A DNA stretch of 64,000 nt from [Phialemoniopsis] sp. UDSM-2020 (GCA_018873225.1 JAEILZ010000004.1:992001-1056000); one strand, 5' to 3'. Numbered from the stretch's first letter, positions 24,898 to 36,570 are shown. Numbers and translations are program-made. Notes: generated by a model from the sequence alone, not told the origin.

Positions 24898-26517
24898 TTA
24901 CGAAAGTTGAAACCCTGTCCACCCACTTGCAGAAGATTTGTTCATGGCTTGCTGGTACGCCGGCAAGCCAGCCACGTAGTTGAGAGACTCGCGCGGCTTA
25001 CCCGGCACGTTCGATGCCATATACCAAGTTGTCTCGTTCTGCGTCAGGAGCGTCTTGTTACACGCCTCATTCACCTGGTGCGCCCAAGACTCTTCCGCAT
25101 CCGCCGTGGGATCAATCCTCGAGTACCCATTCTCCCTCATATGCACCAGCGTGTTAATGATCCAGTCTCCCTGAATCTCCGAGATGACGGGGCCAGTAGA
25201 CCACGCCGTGGGGCTCTGCGGGCCGTAGAGGAAGAACATGTTGGGGAACCCAGAGGATGTCATTCCGAGGAAAGTGCGAGATCCAGTGCTCCATTTGTCG
25301 TTGAGATGCCTTCCCTTCAAGCCCTTGATGTTGAGGCGGGTGAAACTCCCGGTCACCGCGTCGAAACCAGTGGCTAGGATCAGGTAGTCCAGCTCGTGAA
25401 GTGTTCCGTCGGCCATCTTGACGCCCTTGGGCTGGATCTCGTCGATGGGGTTCTTCTTCAGTGCAATCAACTTGACATTGTCTTGATTGAAGACTTCGTA
25501 GAAGTTCTGCTCTAGCGACGATCGCTTCGTGCAGAATGGGTAGGGAGGTGTCGAGGGTGCGAGGTTCTCGAGGAGCTCCGGGTCGTTCTTGATCACCCTT
25601 TGGAGAACCTTGTCTCGCCAAAAGTAGTAGAAGAGGTGGTTGGCCTGTAGGTTTGTCATGAAGTCGCAGTAGTTGGCTTGTGCGGGTGCAAAGCCACCTT
25701 GTTGCCACAGGTGTTCGTAAAACGCTCTCTGCTGCTCAGGGGTGTCGTCCATAGCGTTCTTGAACACAGAGGGAAAGTTGATACCGGCTTTTGACTGCTT
25801 CAAAGCCTGGAAGTGCTGATCGTATCGTGTCTTGTCAGGTCGTCTTTCGCCCCACGCCCTCTGTCGCATCGGCAGTGCACAGTTCGGTGACCGCTGGAAA
25901 ACGACCAAGCTCCCTGCGTCCGGGCCCAGCTCTTGGATGAGCTGGACTCCCGTAGCGCCAGTGCCCATGATGCCGATGCGCTTGCCCTTGAGGTCTAGTT
26001 GCTCCTTAGGCCACTGAGCTGTGTGAAAGGCCTTACCCTGGAAGGTGTCGAGACCTTTTAGGTGGGGTGTGTATGACTTGGCCGCGAAGCCCATCGCAAG
26101 CAGGAGGAACGGTGCAGAGGCCACATGGCCCTGCTGTGTATGAATCGTCCACTGGCTATCCTGTGAATCGAACTCGGCATCTGTGACTCTCGCGCCGAAG
26201 GTGATATCCCTGCTGAGGTCCCATTTGCTGTCGACAAACTCAAAGTATCGCAGGATCTCGGCTTGGCTGGGGTACTCCTCTGTCCACTCCCACTCCCGCC
26301 AAATCTCGGGATCGGAGAACTCGTAGTTTGGGGTCTGGGTGTCGACGCGGGCGCCAGGGTAGCGGTTGTGCCACCAAACTCCTCCGAGCCCCTGAGCCTC
26401 TTCGAAGATGGCGGCTCGGAAGCCCTGTTGCCTAAGATTGCGGAGCAGATAGCAACCTCCGAAGCCGGCACCAATGATAATGACGTCCAGCGGACGAGTG
26501 TCTACGCGTGATGGCAT
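24898..26517 (-). CDS. Baeyer-Villiger-type flavin monooxygenase
   Basis: One exon, 539 residues. The N-terminal FAD Rossmann motif is IIGAGFGG (residues 14-21), followed by GGVWWHNRYPGARVD. The type I Baeyer-Villiger fingerprint F-x-G-x3-H-x3-W is intact as FQGKAFHTAQWP, and the NADPH-binding Rossmann motif GTGATG follows. A late YLILATGFD motif is also present. Length and order match cyclohexanone and steroid monooxygenase-like enzymes, which insert oxygen next to a ketone to form an ester or lactone using NADPH, O2 and FAD. The substrate cannot be inferred. No signal peptide is seen. Two Zn2Cys6 regulators and an MFS porter flank it, pointing to a small inducible pathway. Confidence 0.92.
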   Translation of the reverse strand: MPSRVDTRPLDVIIIGAGFGGCYLLRNLRQQGFRAAIFEEAQGLGGVWWHNRYPGARVDTQTPNYEFSDPEIWREWEWTEEYPSQAEILRYFEFVDSKWDLSRDITFGARVTDAEFDSQDSQWTIHTQQGHVASAPFLLLAMGFAAKSYTPHLKGLDTFQGKAFHTAQWPKEQLDLKGKRIGIMGTGATGVQLIQELGPDAGSLVVFQRSPNCALPMRQRAWGERRPDKTRYDQHFQALKQSKAGINFPSVFKNAMDDTPEQQRAFYEHLWQQGGFAPAQANYCDFMTNLQANHLFYYFWRDKVLQRVIKNDPELLENLAPSTPPYPFCTKRSSLEQNFYEVFNQDNVKLIALKKNPIDEIQPKGVKMADGTLHELDYLILATGFDAVTGSFTRLNIKGLKGRHLNDKWSTGSRTFLGMTSSGFPNMFFLYGPQSPTAWSTGPVISEIQGDWIINTLVHMRENGYSRIDPTADAEESWAHQVNEACNKTLLTQNETTWYMASNVPGKPRESLNYVAGLPAYQQAMNKSSASGWTGFQLS

Positions 26518-27439
26518 ATCTCCAGAGTGGCACGGAGAAGCAAGATGTGAACGGCACAGATATGATGGATAGACTTAGTATTATTGAAAACTGCTGATGA
26601 TTGTAATCCTCAGATCTGTAGGTATGCCTTTATAATTCGAGTGCGAGTGCACTTCTAAGCCACGCATGCCATGGGTAACGTACTCGAACCCGCAATAGGC
26701 AAAACATATGACCGCAGTCTACACGTCTAAGGAAGTGAGACTGAGGTCTCGAACTTTTGTCAGCTGGCCATCCCGATGCTACTTCACGCCCATCCCGGCC
26801 TGAGCACCCCTTAGTGTGGGTGTGTTCCCCAGATCTGAAGGGTGGCCCTACGGGCATGGATTCCGTAGCGCAAACTTCCCCTCACTCTTGATATCGCGAG
26901 GCAAATTATCCGCGTTTAGTCACTATCATACTTTGGCGCTTGGTCTTTTCATTCCATACAGATACACGGCTCGTTTCTCCGTCTATCATTTGCGACGCAC
27001 CTCTGATGGTTCGATGCACATCGAGTGTTCTCCACAGCATCGATTACAGATCACACTTGCGCCTTCTCGTGTCCAACCCCTTATCTGCTCAGTTTGTACC
27101 CCCGGCATCCCGGTGCTTTGCATACGGTTCCGACGGCTACGGTACTGGAACCAGCTGAGGGGAACTAGCTGAGCTGTTTCCAGTTCACCTTCCATTCTCG
27201 TCAGATCGGCTTTCCTACCCGTCGTGAAATCCATCCAGGCAATTAGCATTGAGACATGTGGCCGACTGGTTATTTCACAGCAAGCCAACGCGACAGTGGC
27301 TGACAAACTGCTCACGTTGCAACACCGGGGTGGGTAATCGATGCATCCGTGCCGGAGGAGGTCGGATCACGCGTGGCAGAAACATTTGCAGCCCTTACGA
27401 GTCCATTCTTGGCCTAGAGTATAGCAGCCACTAGTCTCT
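26518..27439. other. intergenic, no gene seen
   Basis: This 920-base spacer holds the monooxygenase promoter and the 3' region of the next regulator. No frame resembles a known protein; a T-loop-like run near 26686 does not fold as a tRNA. Confidence 0.55.
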
Positions 27440-30034
27440 TCATATGCTCTGGCTTGTCCCATGATCCGTAGGAGGGAGAGTCCACGTTAAAGAGCCAAAG
27501 TCCAACGAATTCGCGAGATCCACCAACTGTTCCGCACTGAGCTCAGCATCCAGCCCAAACCCCTCCGACAGGTCTGGCGCTATCGGCTGCGGAGGAGCTC
27601 CGACATATGCAGCCATCGGCGTGTCCTGCACCGCGGGATTTCCCACTGCTTGGGAGCTCCACACACGCCCTGCGGACAGATCGCTCGGCGCGTCGCTGTT
27701 CCTCAGCATGAGCTGGTCTAACAGCCCTTCCAGCTGCTTCAGTTCTGCCCCGTACATCTTGGCGATGACGTTCCCTCGCGAGCTCATCTCTTCAAGGATA
27801 TCGTACATGCGCTGTGGCCATGCGGCATAATCGGGTATCAAGGAGTGTTCGATAGCAGCCGCCATCAGGATGGCGATGGACGCTGACACCGCCGGGTTCA
27901 TGTCAAATGGTAAGAAGGTTTCTGCGGTTCGCGTGGCGTCAGTAAGTCGGACCATCTTGACCATCCGGGGCCGACTCACCTAGTAGACCCTGGTTCGATA
28001 GAACGGTGAGGATTCGTAGGATCTGGCGAGCAGATTCCACGCATATTTGTAGAAGGCCTTGCACACTTTCCGATTGCAACCAGTGCATAATGGGTGTCTG
28101 CGAGTGGCCAACCCTGCACTGGAAGAATATGTATAGGAGAGGTCTGGTGGTAAGTACGATACACTATTAATCTAGTGGTCAGCTTGGTGATCCCCGTCTG
28201 GCCGAGCTATGTCTCACCTGGTGATGCTGAAGATGCAAATGTGCAGAGACTCGGGACAGCCTGGGTGCCGTCTCATTAAGCTGAATCTCAAATGACCTCT
28301 TGAGTTGCTCTGTGACTGCTGCAATACTCTTGAGGACCGATCTCGTTGCGTTCAGATACCGACCGTCCAGTTGGCCATCTATTCCGTACACCGCTGTATG
28401 CTGTTAGCTCGGTTTGCTTCTGTCATCAGGGGATGACGTACTATGATGAATTTGTGACAGGACTTGGGATATTTGAATCTGGATTCGTATGATTTCCGTG
28501 TTCTGTGGATTCTCAGGATCGACGTAATACGGTGTACTGATTGACTCGTCTGCCACGTTCATAGGTATTCCCATCAGGGATGACATCTGGCGTTCGAGAG
28601 CATATATCGTCCACCAAAGGTGACGGCTCTTCTGGATGTAGCTTTCATCTAATAATGAACTACGCATCTCTGTATGCATGCCGAGCTCTAACGCTGCGCT
28701 CACCGTCTGGCTGATCTTTGGGGTTGTTAGCAATTGACGGGTGAGGATCTCCTTTTCACACATACCATACGATGACCTGCTGGTCGACAATTGATGCACT
28801 GTAAGTACAAAGCAATACAGCACATGACTTGGATCTTCTCGATTGGATCACCCTTGAAGAAGTTCATGTCCGGCAGAAGCTTCATGGCGTGGACGAAGAG
28901 GTCGGCTCCAGGTGGTTTAGTCGACTTGCTGACCTGCAGCACGAACGCCTTGCCAAATGCGAGAATGACGAGATAGTGTACAAACCAGAGAGGTGATATC
29001 TCTGGACTGCTTCCTGAACTTTGGTGGAATAACGCAAATTGCTTCATGAAGTGATCTTCGTCGAAAAGGTAGTACAGGACTCCGCAGCGAAACTTCACGG
29101 CGTTGATGAGATACAGAGCGAAGTCTTCGGGGACAGTGGCTAGCGAATTCAATGCATCCTGTGTCGAAGAAGTTCTGTCCCCGTTCCACCCCAGGTTGTA
29201 GATGTCGCCGTCGAAAAGGAGGCCCTCAGCTTGTAGAGGCTCGCCCACGATGGACTCATAAGCCATGGTCAAGACTCGTCGACTGAATGCCCAGTTTGAG
29301 GATGTGCCCATGAATACTTCTCGGGAGCAGCTTGTCAACCAATGCGAAGCAGGAAAGATTCCCTGGGTGCACTCACTCATTGAGCCACGGGGACCAGGTA
29401 GCCAGTCTGTTGTATGTAGCGCAAGAGGGTTAGTCAGTGGTGCGTCAGCCATGGTTGAGGCTTCTGCTGCCGACTCTGGTGACAGCAAACTGAATTTGTT
29501 AGTGCTCATCCTCGTTGTTGACATTAACAAGGTCGATTGACTCACGGCTGTAGCTTCTCGCCCGACGCCACTGGTTTCTGTCAGTGCATATTCAAGGCAG
29601 ATCGTGACTTCCTGTGCATCAGCACACTCACCAGTCTCAGCAATAGTAGTTCCTCCAATCGTCGTATTTGGCGATGCCGACTCTGATGCCCGGCGCTCAA
29701 GGTATGCCACCCTGTCCTGCAGTTCATTCAGGTATCTGGGGGCGATTAGTCGTGATGCTGGGCAGCGAACCTTGAGCAAGGGGTCCATACCGCTCCGAGA
29801 TGACGACCTTTCTAGCCTCGTCGTCAAATTGACACAGCGAGCCCCTCTTGTCACATTGCTGACAGGGTTTAGCGCCATCGCACTTGATCTTTTGGTCGCG
29901 ACATCGCTTGCAGCTGTCGCTCGTACGTCAGTCAACTGGACAGCCTGGGCTCAGCTCGGACGATGGAGTGCTAACGCTTTTGGTGCCCTCTTTCTCTGTA
30001 TGTTCTGTCTGGCAACGCTGCTCCTGGTAGACAT
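27440..30034 (-). CDS. Zn2Cys6 transcription factor, nine exons
   Basis: Exons 29976..30034, 29791..29913, 29632..29735, 29546..29570, 28766..29489, 28442..28715, 28218..28393, 27980..28163 and 27440..27921 join in phase to 716 residues. The zinc cluster (cysteines 21, 24, 31, 37, 40, 47; KRCRDQKIKCDGAKPC) is split by the first intron, and a coiled coil YLNELQDRVAYLERR follows. The middle-homology region includes HLWWTIYALERQMSSLMG, and the late helix HQCIVLTTRPLL appears only after splicing. Exon 4 is a 25-base micro-exon. A long reading frame across exons 4-5 ignores introns and gives a false protein. The region near residue 185 before MGTSSNWAFSRR is read through without an intron, the least certain part. 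It is upstream of, and may control, the monooxygenase. Confidence 0.82.
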
Positions 30035-31464
30035 GGTCACTGTCAAGCGTCCTGAGACGAGCCGCTCAAGGAATGTCAAATCCAGATGCAGCGACTCTTC
30101 GAGAACATCGACGCGTTCTCCACATCTGGATGGAAATCTGGGGGGTTAAGGTGGGGTCGACAAACTCGATGGTGTAAGCCGGCGTCAACCGCTTATCTTT
30201 AGCCTATGCACGCTTCGACGTCGCCACGACATTAAAGATAACAGCGGTTTTTGGCCATATTTTGCAAGCTTTAATATCCCTATTAATCTATATAACAGTA
30301 GGTGCATATTTCTTAGTTCTTCAGCTCTGAAGATGAACAGCACAAGGCACAAAAATGGCATATCAGTCTGCTGTTGGACTGATCTTCGGGGCCTTGACTT
30401 CCCCCCTACCACAATGTAGCGGCTAGACTTATCAATTGCACAGCAAAATACTTATCTACTGGGCTACTATTGGGTCTAATGGCTACTCCTCCATATCAAT
30501 CTAATATGGGGACGAGGATCTATTCGGCCATATTTCGGAAACGTACTGTGACTGCGTCGCAAGCTGACGATCCCAGCTATCTTGATACGCACGCGATTAT
30601 ACCATTGTATGCATTAACTCTTTACAGACATCGGAGAAGCGTATCTCAACCTCATCTCCTCCTTTATCAGTCATGCATGAAGCTACAGATACCGGAATGG
30701 AGTTCATGGGCCGTCCCCGGTTATCCAGGCAACGCGTGAACATCCATGCGCTTAGCGTCTGCCGCTACGGCAAGTAACCCCGATAGCGTCAATCCGAGGC
30801 AACGCCACCTGCCTTTCCTCTCGTTTGAAGGCCAAGAGCTCGGCAGATAACGTCCTGGGCTCGAGACGCGACATTAGCCTGGGCTCGTGAAGGTGTGAAG
30901 CGGGGATGTCGTGCCCACCTTGTTGCGTGATATTCATCGTCGTACAGTTCGACCAGGGATATTGCAAACAGCATCTCCTACCTTCCCCATGGGGGCAGTG
31001 ACCTTGGCATATCAAGTTCGGATAGTAACCCCGGCAAACTGTCCCTACCAGAGACCTGTCCCGACCCATCTTTCTCGGAAAAGCATGCCCACTTGCCTTA
31101 TCTTTTCCCTGCAGACTACCCCGGATTCGATCAACATAACGTAGGTGACGTCAGTAGCGCTTCAACCCCGGATTTCACAGCTTGCCTTGGCCTGGTTTGT
31201 GATAGGGTGTGAAGGACGGCAAGGGTACCGGGGCTTATCACCGCTCGGGCACACCGAGGTTGTGTCTAGGGGCCCTCGTCTCGACCGGAGGCAGGCTAAG
31301 CGCAAAACTCAGGGGATCTTACTCGCGAGCATCAGGAAACTTCAGATACGACATCCTTTTTCTATTAAACCTGGAATGTCTCCCTTCCTAAACTCCACAT
31401 CATTCAACCGCTTCATCGGCGACATCAACAACCCACCAACAATCTCTTAAGGACTTCACACAAC
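30035..31464. other. intergenic, partly AT-rich, possible mobile-element relic
   Basis: This 1.4 kb spacer lies between divergent genes. About 30190..30660 is rich in TA and AT steps, with short runs such as CTATTAATCTATATAAC, unlike the flanking DNA. That is the look of old mobile-element DNA mutated by a RIP-like process, but I find no coding remnant or terminal repeats. The rest holds the two promoters. Confidence 0.4.
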
Positions 31465-33085
31465 ATGTCTGCCATTCAACCTCACGTACATAGTGACAAA
31501 TCCTCAGTCATGGAACCCAAGCCCTCCCAAGGCCCGGAGCATGGGGAGCTGCTGGAGATGGATGAGGTCTTTGGCACAATAACGAATGAAGGACCCAACT
31601 ACCGCAATGTACTTAGCCCACTTCGAGCTATCCTTGTGACGAGATTGAAGCTGACAACAGGCTGTAGGTGGGCTGGCTTGGAACCGCAGCCTTGATGATG
31701 AAGACCCAATTTGGTCTCGGAGTCCTTTCTATCCCGGATGCACTGAATACACTTGGCATGATCCCGGGTATAATCTGTCTCTTCACCATTGCCGGTATCA
31801 CAACATGGTCCAACTACATGGTTGGCCAATTCAAACTCCGTCACCGAGAGGTCTACGCCATCGACGATGTCGGTGAGCTCCTGTTCGGCCCCATCGGCCG
31901 GGAGATCTTTGCGGCTGGCATCATCCTTTGTAAGTGAACCCCTCCCTGTCAGGCCCAATTCATCACTAACAAGGCCCCTCCAGTCTGGATCTTCTGCGCA
32001 GGCTCAGGCATGGTCAGCGTCTCCATAGGACTCAACGCCGTGTCTACTCACGGAGCCTGCACTGCCGTCTTCGTTGCGGTTGCCGCCATTGCTGTCTTTA
32101 TCCTCGCGAGTATCCGAACATTGGGCAAGATCACATGGGTGGCATGGATCGGCGTGGTTGTCGTCTTCATTGCTGGTAAGAAGACCCGGTTAAATATGAT
32201 GAGCTACGAGTTACTCACCAATCCACAGTGATGATCGTGTCTGTTGGTGTAGGTGTCGAGGACCGCCCTTCCGCTGCACCACAAACCGGGCATTGGGAGT
32301 CAGACTACAAGCTCTTCGGAACACCATCCTTCACCAAGGCCATCACAGCCATCGCTTCGATCATCTTTGCCTTCTGCGGGACACCCGGGTTCTTCCCCAT
32401 CGCAGCTGAAATGCGTGATCCGACAAAGTACACGAGGTCTCTGTTCATCTGCCAAGGGTTCATTACTTGCACATACACCGCCATCGGCATTGTTGTGTAC
32501 TACTACTGCGGGTCGTACGTGGCCTCCCCAGCCCTGGGCTCGGCTGGCCCCCTCATCAAGAAGGTCGCCTACGGTATCGCCCTCCCCGGACTACTCGTCA
32601 GCACGCTTATGGTCACGCATGTAAGTTGAAACCGCATATTATATTGATAACATCGTACTAATATTCCAAAGTTCCCGGCCAAGTACCTCTTCGTCCGCTT
32701 CCTTCGTGGCTCAGAACATTTGACCTCAAACACGTTCGTCCACTGGGCCGTCTGGCTGGGATGCACCTTCGGCTGCACTCTGATCTCGTACCTGATTGCT
32801 AGCGGTATCCCCGTCTTTGGTGCCCTTGTCTCTTTGATCGGTGCTCTTCTCGGTACTTTGATGGCCTTCCAGCCCATGGGATGCATGTGGCTGTTCGATC
32901 ACTGGAAGGAGGAGCGTACCAAGAGGTGGTACTTCATGGTAGGCTGGTCGGTGTTTGTCATTGTATCTGGCACGTTCCTGATGATTGCCGGTACATATGG
33001 ATCAGTTGTGGGCATCATCGATGTGAAGCGGACATCTGGTGGCACGGCTGCGTGGTCTTGTGCAGATAACTCGAACTCGACTTGA
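31465..33085 (+). CDS. AAAP-family amino-acid permease
   Basis: Five exons (31465..31608, 31668..31929, 31984..32175, 32229..32620, 32672..33085) give 467 residues. It belongs to the amino acid/auxin permease (AAAP) family, fungal branch with Neurospora neutral amino-acid permease. Landmarks are LMMKTQFGLGVLSIPDALN in the first membrane helix, AIASIIFAFCGTPGFFPIAAEM and KYLFVRFLRGSEHLTSNT. Around 11 membrane helices are visible. It should import neutral or aromatic amino acids across the plasma membrane with protons; the exact range is unknown. The N-terminal 50 residues are polar, as expected for a cytosolic regulatory tail. Introns are 51-59 bases with consensus borders. Confidence 0.9.
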
Positions 33086-33464
33086 GGTTCCACCTGTCGA
33101 TTTGCACGCCTTGTTCAGGGTGCTACGCTGGGCGTTCATTTTAGAGAGTAGGTCTTAATTCTAGATCAATCTGATGACAATGAAGAGGCTTCCTTATCTC
33201 CGTCCGAATCGACCTTTGAGGCAAATAGTGCTTTACAAGGGACTTGCTACAAGCGTGATTTAGCCAATGGACAGTCCCGAACAACTTCATTGCTCCTACT
33301 TTCTTTTTGTGTGAAATACGAAGCTGGTCACAAGAACCACGACTACTCTTTAACGAGCAAACGGACGCGGGCAATGCCAAATGCCGACTCTCACTTTAAG
33401 AAGCACAGCATGTCCTTATGAAATTGTTTTAAAGTATCTTTTAGATTAACTATTTACCAAGTGC
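33086..33464. terminator. 3' spacer between convergent permease and cupin genes
   Basis: The 379 bases separate two convergent stop codons and carry both 3' ends. AT-rich polyadenylation-like runs occur near 33420-33450. No gene is seen. Confidence 0.45.
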
Positions 33465-34094
33465 TCATCGCCATTCAGTTCGAATGCCCGTATCTGATGC
33501 ACCAAAGACAGGATCTCGCTCAGGATTAGGCACCGCCCAGACCTCCTCGTATCTACCCTCGCTCTCGCCGCCCATGGCATAATCCCAGTCCTTGCCATCT
33601 CGCGGATACGCTCCGAGCATCGTGAACCCCGAAAGCTGAATCTTCGGCATAGCGGCCTCCATATCTTCCTCGCTTACATCGTGACCGTCACCTGGTGATA
33701 ACCGCAGGAAGTCCGCCGGCGGGCTAGGGTTGTGAGACTTGTGCGCCAGGCCCGCAGGCAGAACAAAGACGTCGCCGACCCGCGCATCAAGCAAGATGCC
33801 TCCCTCTTCGTGGTCAGCGTCCATGCCGCCGACGTCTGCTACGCCGAAGCGGATCTGGCCTTGTCCGGAGAGGACCACCATGCACTCGTGCACCCCAGAG
33901 TGATAATGGGATTCTTGAGTCCGGCCGTAACGAACGAGCCAGCGACCCAGCCACCCGTTGTCTTTGAAGACCTTGTACATATTGCTCGGGGTGCACTCGG
34001 ACTCTCTGAACGCCCCGCGGTAGTGAAGCAGGGGCTTAGGGGAGTTGGGCATGAGTGCCGTGGGAGGCAGTGTGTATTTTCTGATATCAACCAT
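33465..34094 (-). CDS. single-domain cupin protein
   Basis: One exon, 209 residues. Both cupin motifs are complete: motif 1 as SHYHSGVHECMVVLSGQG (H-x-H-x4-E-x6-G) and motif 2 as GDVFVLPAGLAHKSHN (G-x5-P-x-G-x2-H-x3-N), giving the 3-His/1-Glu metal site. The protein is therefore a likely metal-binding enzyme or sensor rather than a seed-storage type. Similar single-domain fungal and bacterial cupins are poorly characterised; dioxygenase, isomerase or small-ligand-binding roles all fit. No signal peptide is seen. A copy of the shared 13-base motif lies about 230 bases upstream of the start, linking it to the 33-47 kb block. Confidence 0.85.
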   Translation of the reverse strand: MVDIRKYTLPPTALMPNSPKPLLHYRGAFRESECTPSNMYKVFKDNGWLGRWLVRYGRTQESHYHSGVHECMVVLSGQGQIRFGVADVGGMDADHEEGGILLDARVGDVFVLPAGLAHKSHNPSPPADFLRLSPGDGHDVSEEDMEAAMPKIQLSGFTMLGAYPRDGKDWDYAMGGESEGRYEEVWAVPNPERDPVFGASDTGIRTEWR

Positions 34095-35607
34095 TGTGGG
34101 CCCTGAGTGTCGGTCCGTTTGATATCAGAGCAGGGGACTAGTGGGAGAGATTTGCGAATATCTGGGGCTGGCGTCGAGGTATCTGCTGAGAAAAAGAATC
34201 CGTGATGAACTGATCTAACGTGGGAGAGGCTTATCTAAGTCCAGCATGTACACGACAAGCTGCCTCATGAATGCGCAGGCAAACTCAAATAGAGGAGGTT
34301 TCGCCGTAGCTTACCGATATCGAATTTGGTAGCCGGTAAGGGTGTCAAGCATCAGCTATCGCAAGCAATGGAGAAGGTCCGGAAGACAAGGATGCTGCAG
34401 GTCTGGTGGTGGGCAGAGAACCCGGGGTCGGTGTTACTACCCGATGGTGTCGGGAACTACGGCCCTCGCTCCACCCTGCATGCCACCTAAACCACACACC
34501 ACCACGCAAGGTCTTCGTGGCATTTCCGGATGAAAGTAGATGATAGGAAACAGGGAGTTTGATCGCGGTATCGTTACAGGGTTGCGTGTCAATATCGGGA
34601 GAGGACTAATAGGAGGTCTAGCTGATATCTCATTCTGATAGGTAGGTATGATAAGACAAGGCAATAGGCCGGCATCAGGACATCGGACTAACATCTCCCG
34701 GGCAGCGAATTCAAATCAGAGCATTGTTTTGTTTGCCCTCAACCTGGACCTTAGTTATCAAACTACTATGCATTGGCTCAGCGCGACAACTTTGAGTCCC
34801 CAGAGCAAGCTTGATCCAATCGTGCTTGTCCGATACAGCAAAAGAGATTGCTTACACTCCCTTCGAGCCTGAGGGAGAGCCAATGACGAGCCGATAACAA
34901 AACTCAAGGATTAGTCGTTCAAAAAGATTATACCATTCATTCAACGTAAGAGTTACAGTGTCTTGTTCGTGTTCTGCTTCCTTGTAGCACGAGATGCCCG
35001 CTCTTGAGTCACAAAACACCAGGCATTCCCTCTGCTAAAGGTTCAATGCAGAGACAACCCGAAACTCAGTAAAGTAGCGGCGGAAACCCCATTTCTCAGC
35101 CTCCTCTTGAACACATTCGCGTTTCTACGATGTGAGCCTCAGGGTTGATAGCTGAGGTCTGAATAGAAGATGTATTGCAGATACCGGGTTTGTGAGGCGC
35201 ACTCAATGTCTGCGCCACAAATCGCACGCCAAGCAGTGCATTTGACCCAGCACACAAAGCGAGGCAGTGAAACTTGGTGGGATGTCATTTAAGCTTATCT
35301 GAAGCTATTCCCACAAGCTGCCAAGCCCCTTAGCGATCCTCCAACGGGGCTTCGGCGTACAGTGCGCATCAAGCCCCATCAACGTCCGGACCCAGGGCCA
35401 GTGCACAGGCCATTCTGCTTTTAGGGTAGCGAGGTGTTGCGTAAACAGTGGGATTTAACTTGGCGAGGACGGGTCCACGAAGGATGACACGGACATAGTG
35501 GCCCTCCTAAGTTTGATCGCCGAGGCGGCAGTCAGTACTTGAAGGCCGTTGGGGGCTCTTTTTCTCGCCATGATTTCTTGCCTCTCTTGCGCGACATTGC
35601 CATCACC
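34095..35607. other. intergenic, no gene seen; one shared promoter motif
   Basis: This 1.5 kb spacer separates the divergent cupin and single-pass membrane protein genes. Short frames are present on both strands but none looks like a protein. Apart from the motif at 34324 nothing stands out. Confidence 0.5.
34324..34336 (+). promoter_or_regulatory. shared motif copy 1, ATTTGGTAGCCGG
   Basis: It lies about 230 bases upstream of the cupin start. Nine to thirteen of 13 positions agree among the five copies, with TA-x-CCGG most constant. The CGG is a Zn2Cys6 half-site. Confidence 0.45.
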
Positions 35608-36570
35608 ATGGTTCTCCAGCGACGCTGCGGTGCCGTAGGCATGCTGGCTCTTGTCGGCGCGCTCGCATCCTTGACACTTGCCGCCGATGACGCGAATCGC
35701 ATCCTGTTCCCCGACGACGCGAGCGTGACCTACAATTACCTCGATACGATCGAAGTTGCATATGAGACGGACTACACTACGCCATGGCTCTATTTGTATT
35801 GTCGGGATGCTGCTGGATTACGCCAGGGTAGGTCTTGAGCAGCTGTGGCTATTCTCTCTCGAAATCGGTTTTAAATGCTGATTGCGCCAACTTCAGAGAT
35901 TGTGTTCTACAGCCCGAGCAACGTGCAAGGCAACAAGCGTCTTCCTGTGCAGCTACAATCCAACACCGAATTCACCGGCAGCCCCTGCTGGTTCAACCTG
36001 GTTCCCTCACAGCCCAAGTCGTCGAGCGACAACATCGGTGTCGAGAGCGCCGAGTTCAACTACGACAAAGAGGAGGGTGAAAAGGTGCGGCGCGCCCAGT
36101 GCCCGGCGATGGAGTTGAGCATCTGCTAACATAGTGTTACACAGAAAACCTTCAGCCTGAGTGCGACCAGCTCGACGACCAGCTCAGCGACCAGCTCGAC
36201 GACCAGCTCAGCGACCAGCTCAGCGACAAGCTCCTCCGCGACGTCCGCAGCACAAACCACCTCGTCTTCGACCTCGACTCCGACCAACACTCCTAATGCC
36301 GACACGGATAATAATGGCGGCCTGTCTAGCGGGGCGAAGGCCGGCATCGGCATTGCCGTTGCCCTGGTCGGCCTCGCAGTGATCGCGGCGGTAGTCTGGG
36401 TCCTCATGCGCAAGCGTCGCGTCACAAGAGGTCCCCGACCAGAGGAAGCATCGTCGCTGTCCACGCTGCCCTTGCCGAAACCGCCGCAGGAAGCGAAATA
36501 TTACCACGAACTCCCGCACGAGCGCCAGGCTTACGAATTGGAAGCGGTCCCCGTTCCGAATAAGAGCTAG
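35608..36570 (+). CDS. secreted single-pass membrane protein with Ser/Thr stalk
   Basis: Three exons (35608..35827, 35897..36084, 36145..36570) give 277 residues. In order: a signal peptide (MLALVGALASLTLA), an extracellular domain of about 120 residues with few cysteines, a Ser/Thr/Ala-rich stalk encoded by 12-base repeats, one membrane helix (AKAGIGIAVALVGLAVIAAVVW) split by no intron, and a short tail starting with KRRR-like residues and ending in tyrosine-containing YYHELPHERQAYELE. This architecture matches fungal type I surface proteins and Wsc/Mid2-like stress sensors, but no WSC domain is present. The tail could signal or be endocytosed. It lies next to and convergent with the GHL6 gene. 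The function is unknown. Confidence 0.82.
36164..36229 (+). repeat. 12-base repeats encoding Ser/Thr stalk
   Basis: Units of GACCAGCTCAGC and GACCAGCTCGAC alternate about five times and encode T-S-S-A/T. Such runs expand and contract easily, so stalk length may differ between strains. Confidence 0.8.

Noticed and set aside
26630..26710. tRNA-like GGGTTCGAGT on the minus strand
   Set aside because: The arms on each side do not pair.
28727..29935. A 402-codon open frame on the minus strand as the real protein
   Set aside because: It reads through introns and lacks an intact zinc cluster; spliced exons restore the cluster and coiled coil in phase.
6771..30034. Classical secondary-metabolite cluster
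   Set aside because: Transporters, oxygenase and regulators are present but no polyketide synthase, peptide synthetase, terpene cyclase or prenyltransferase is visible.
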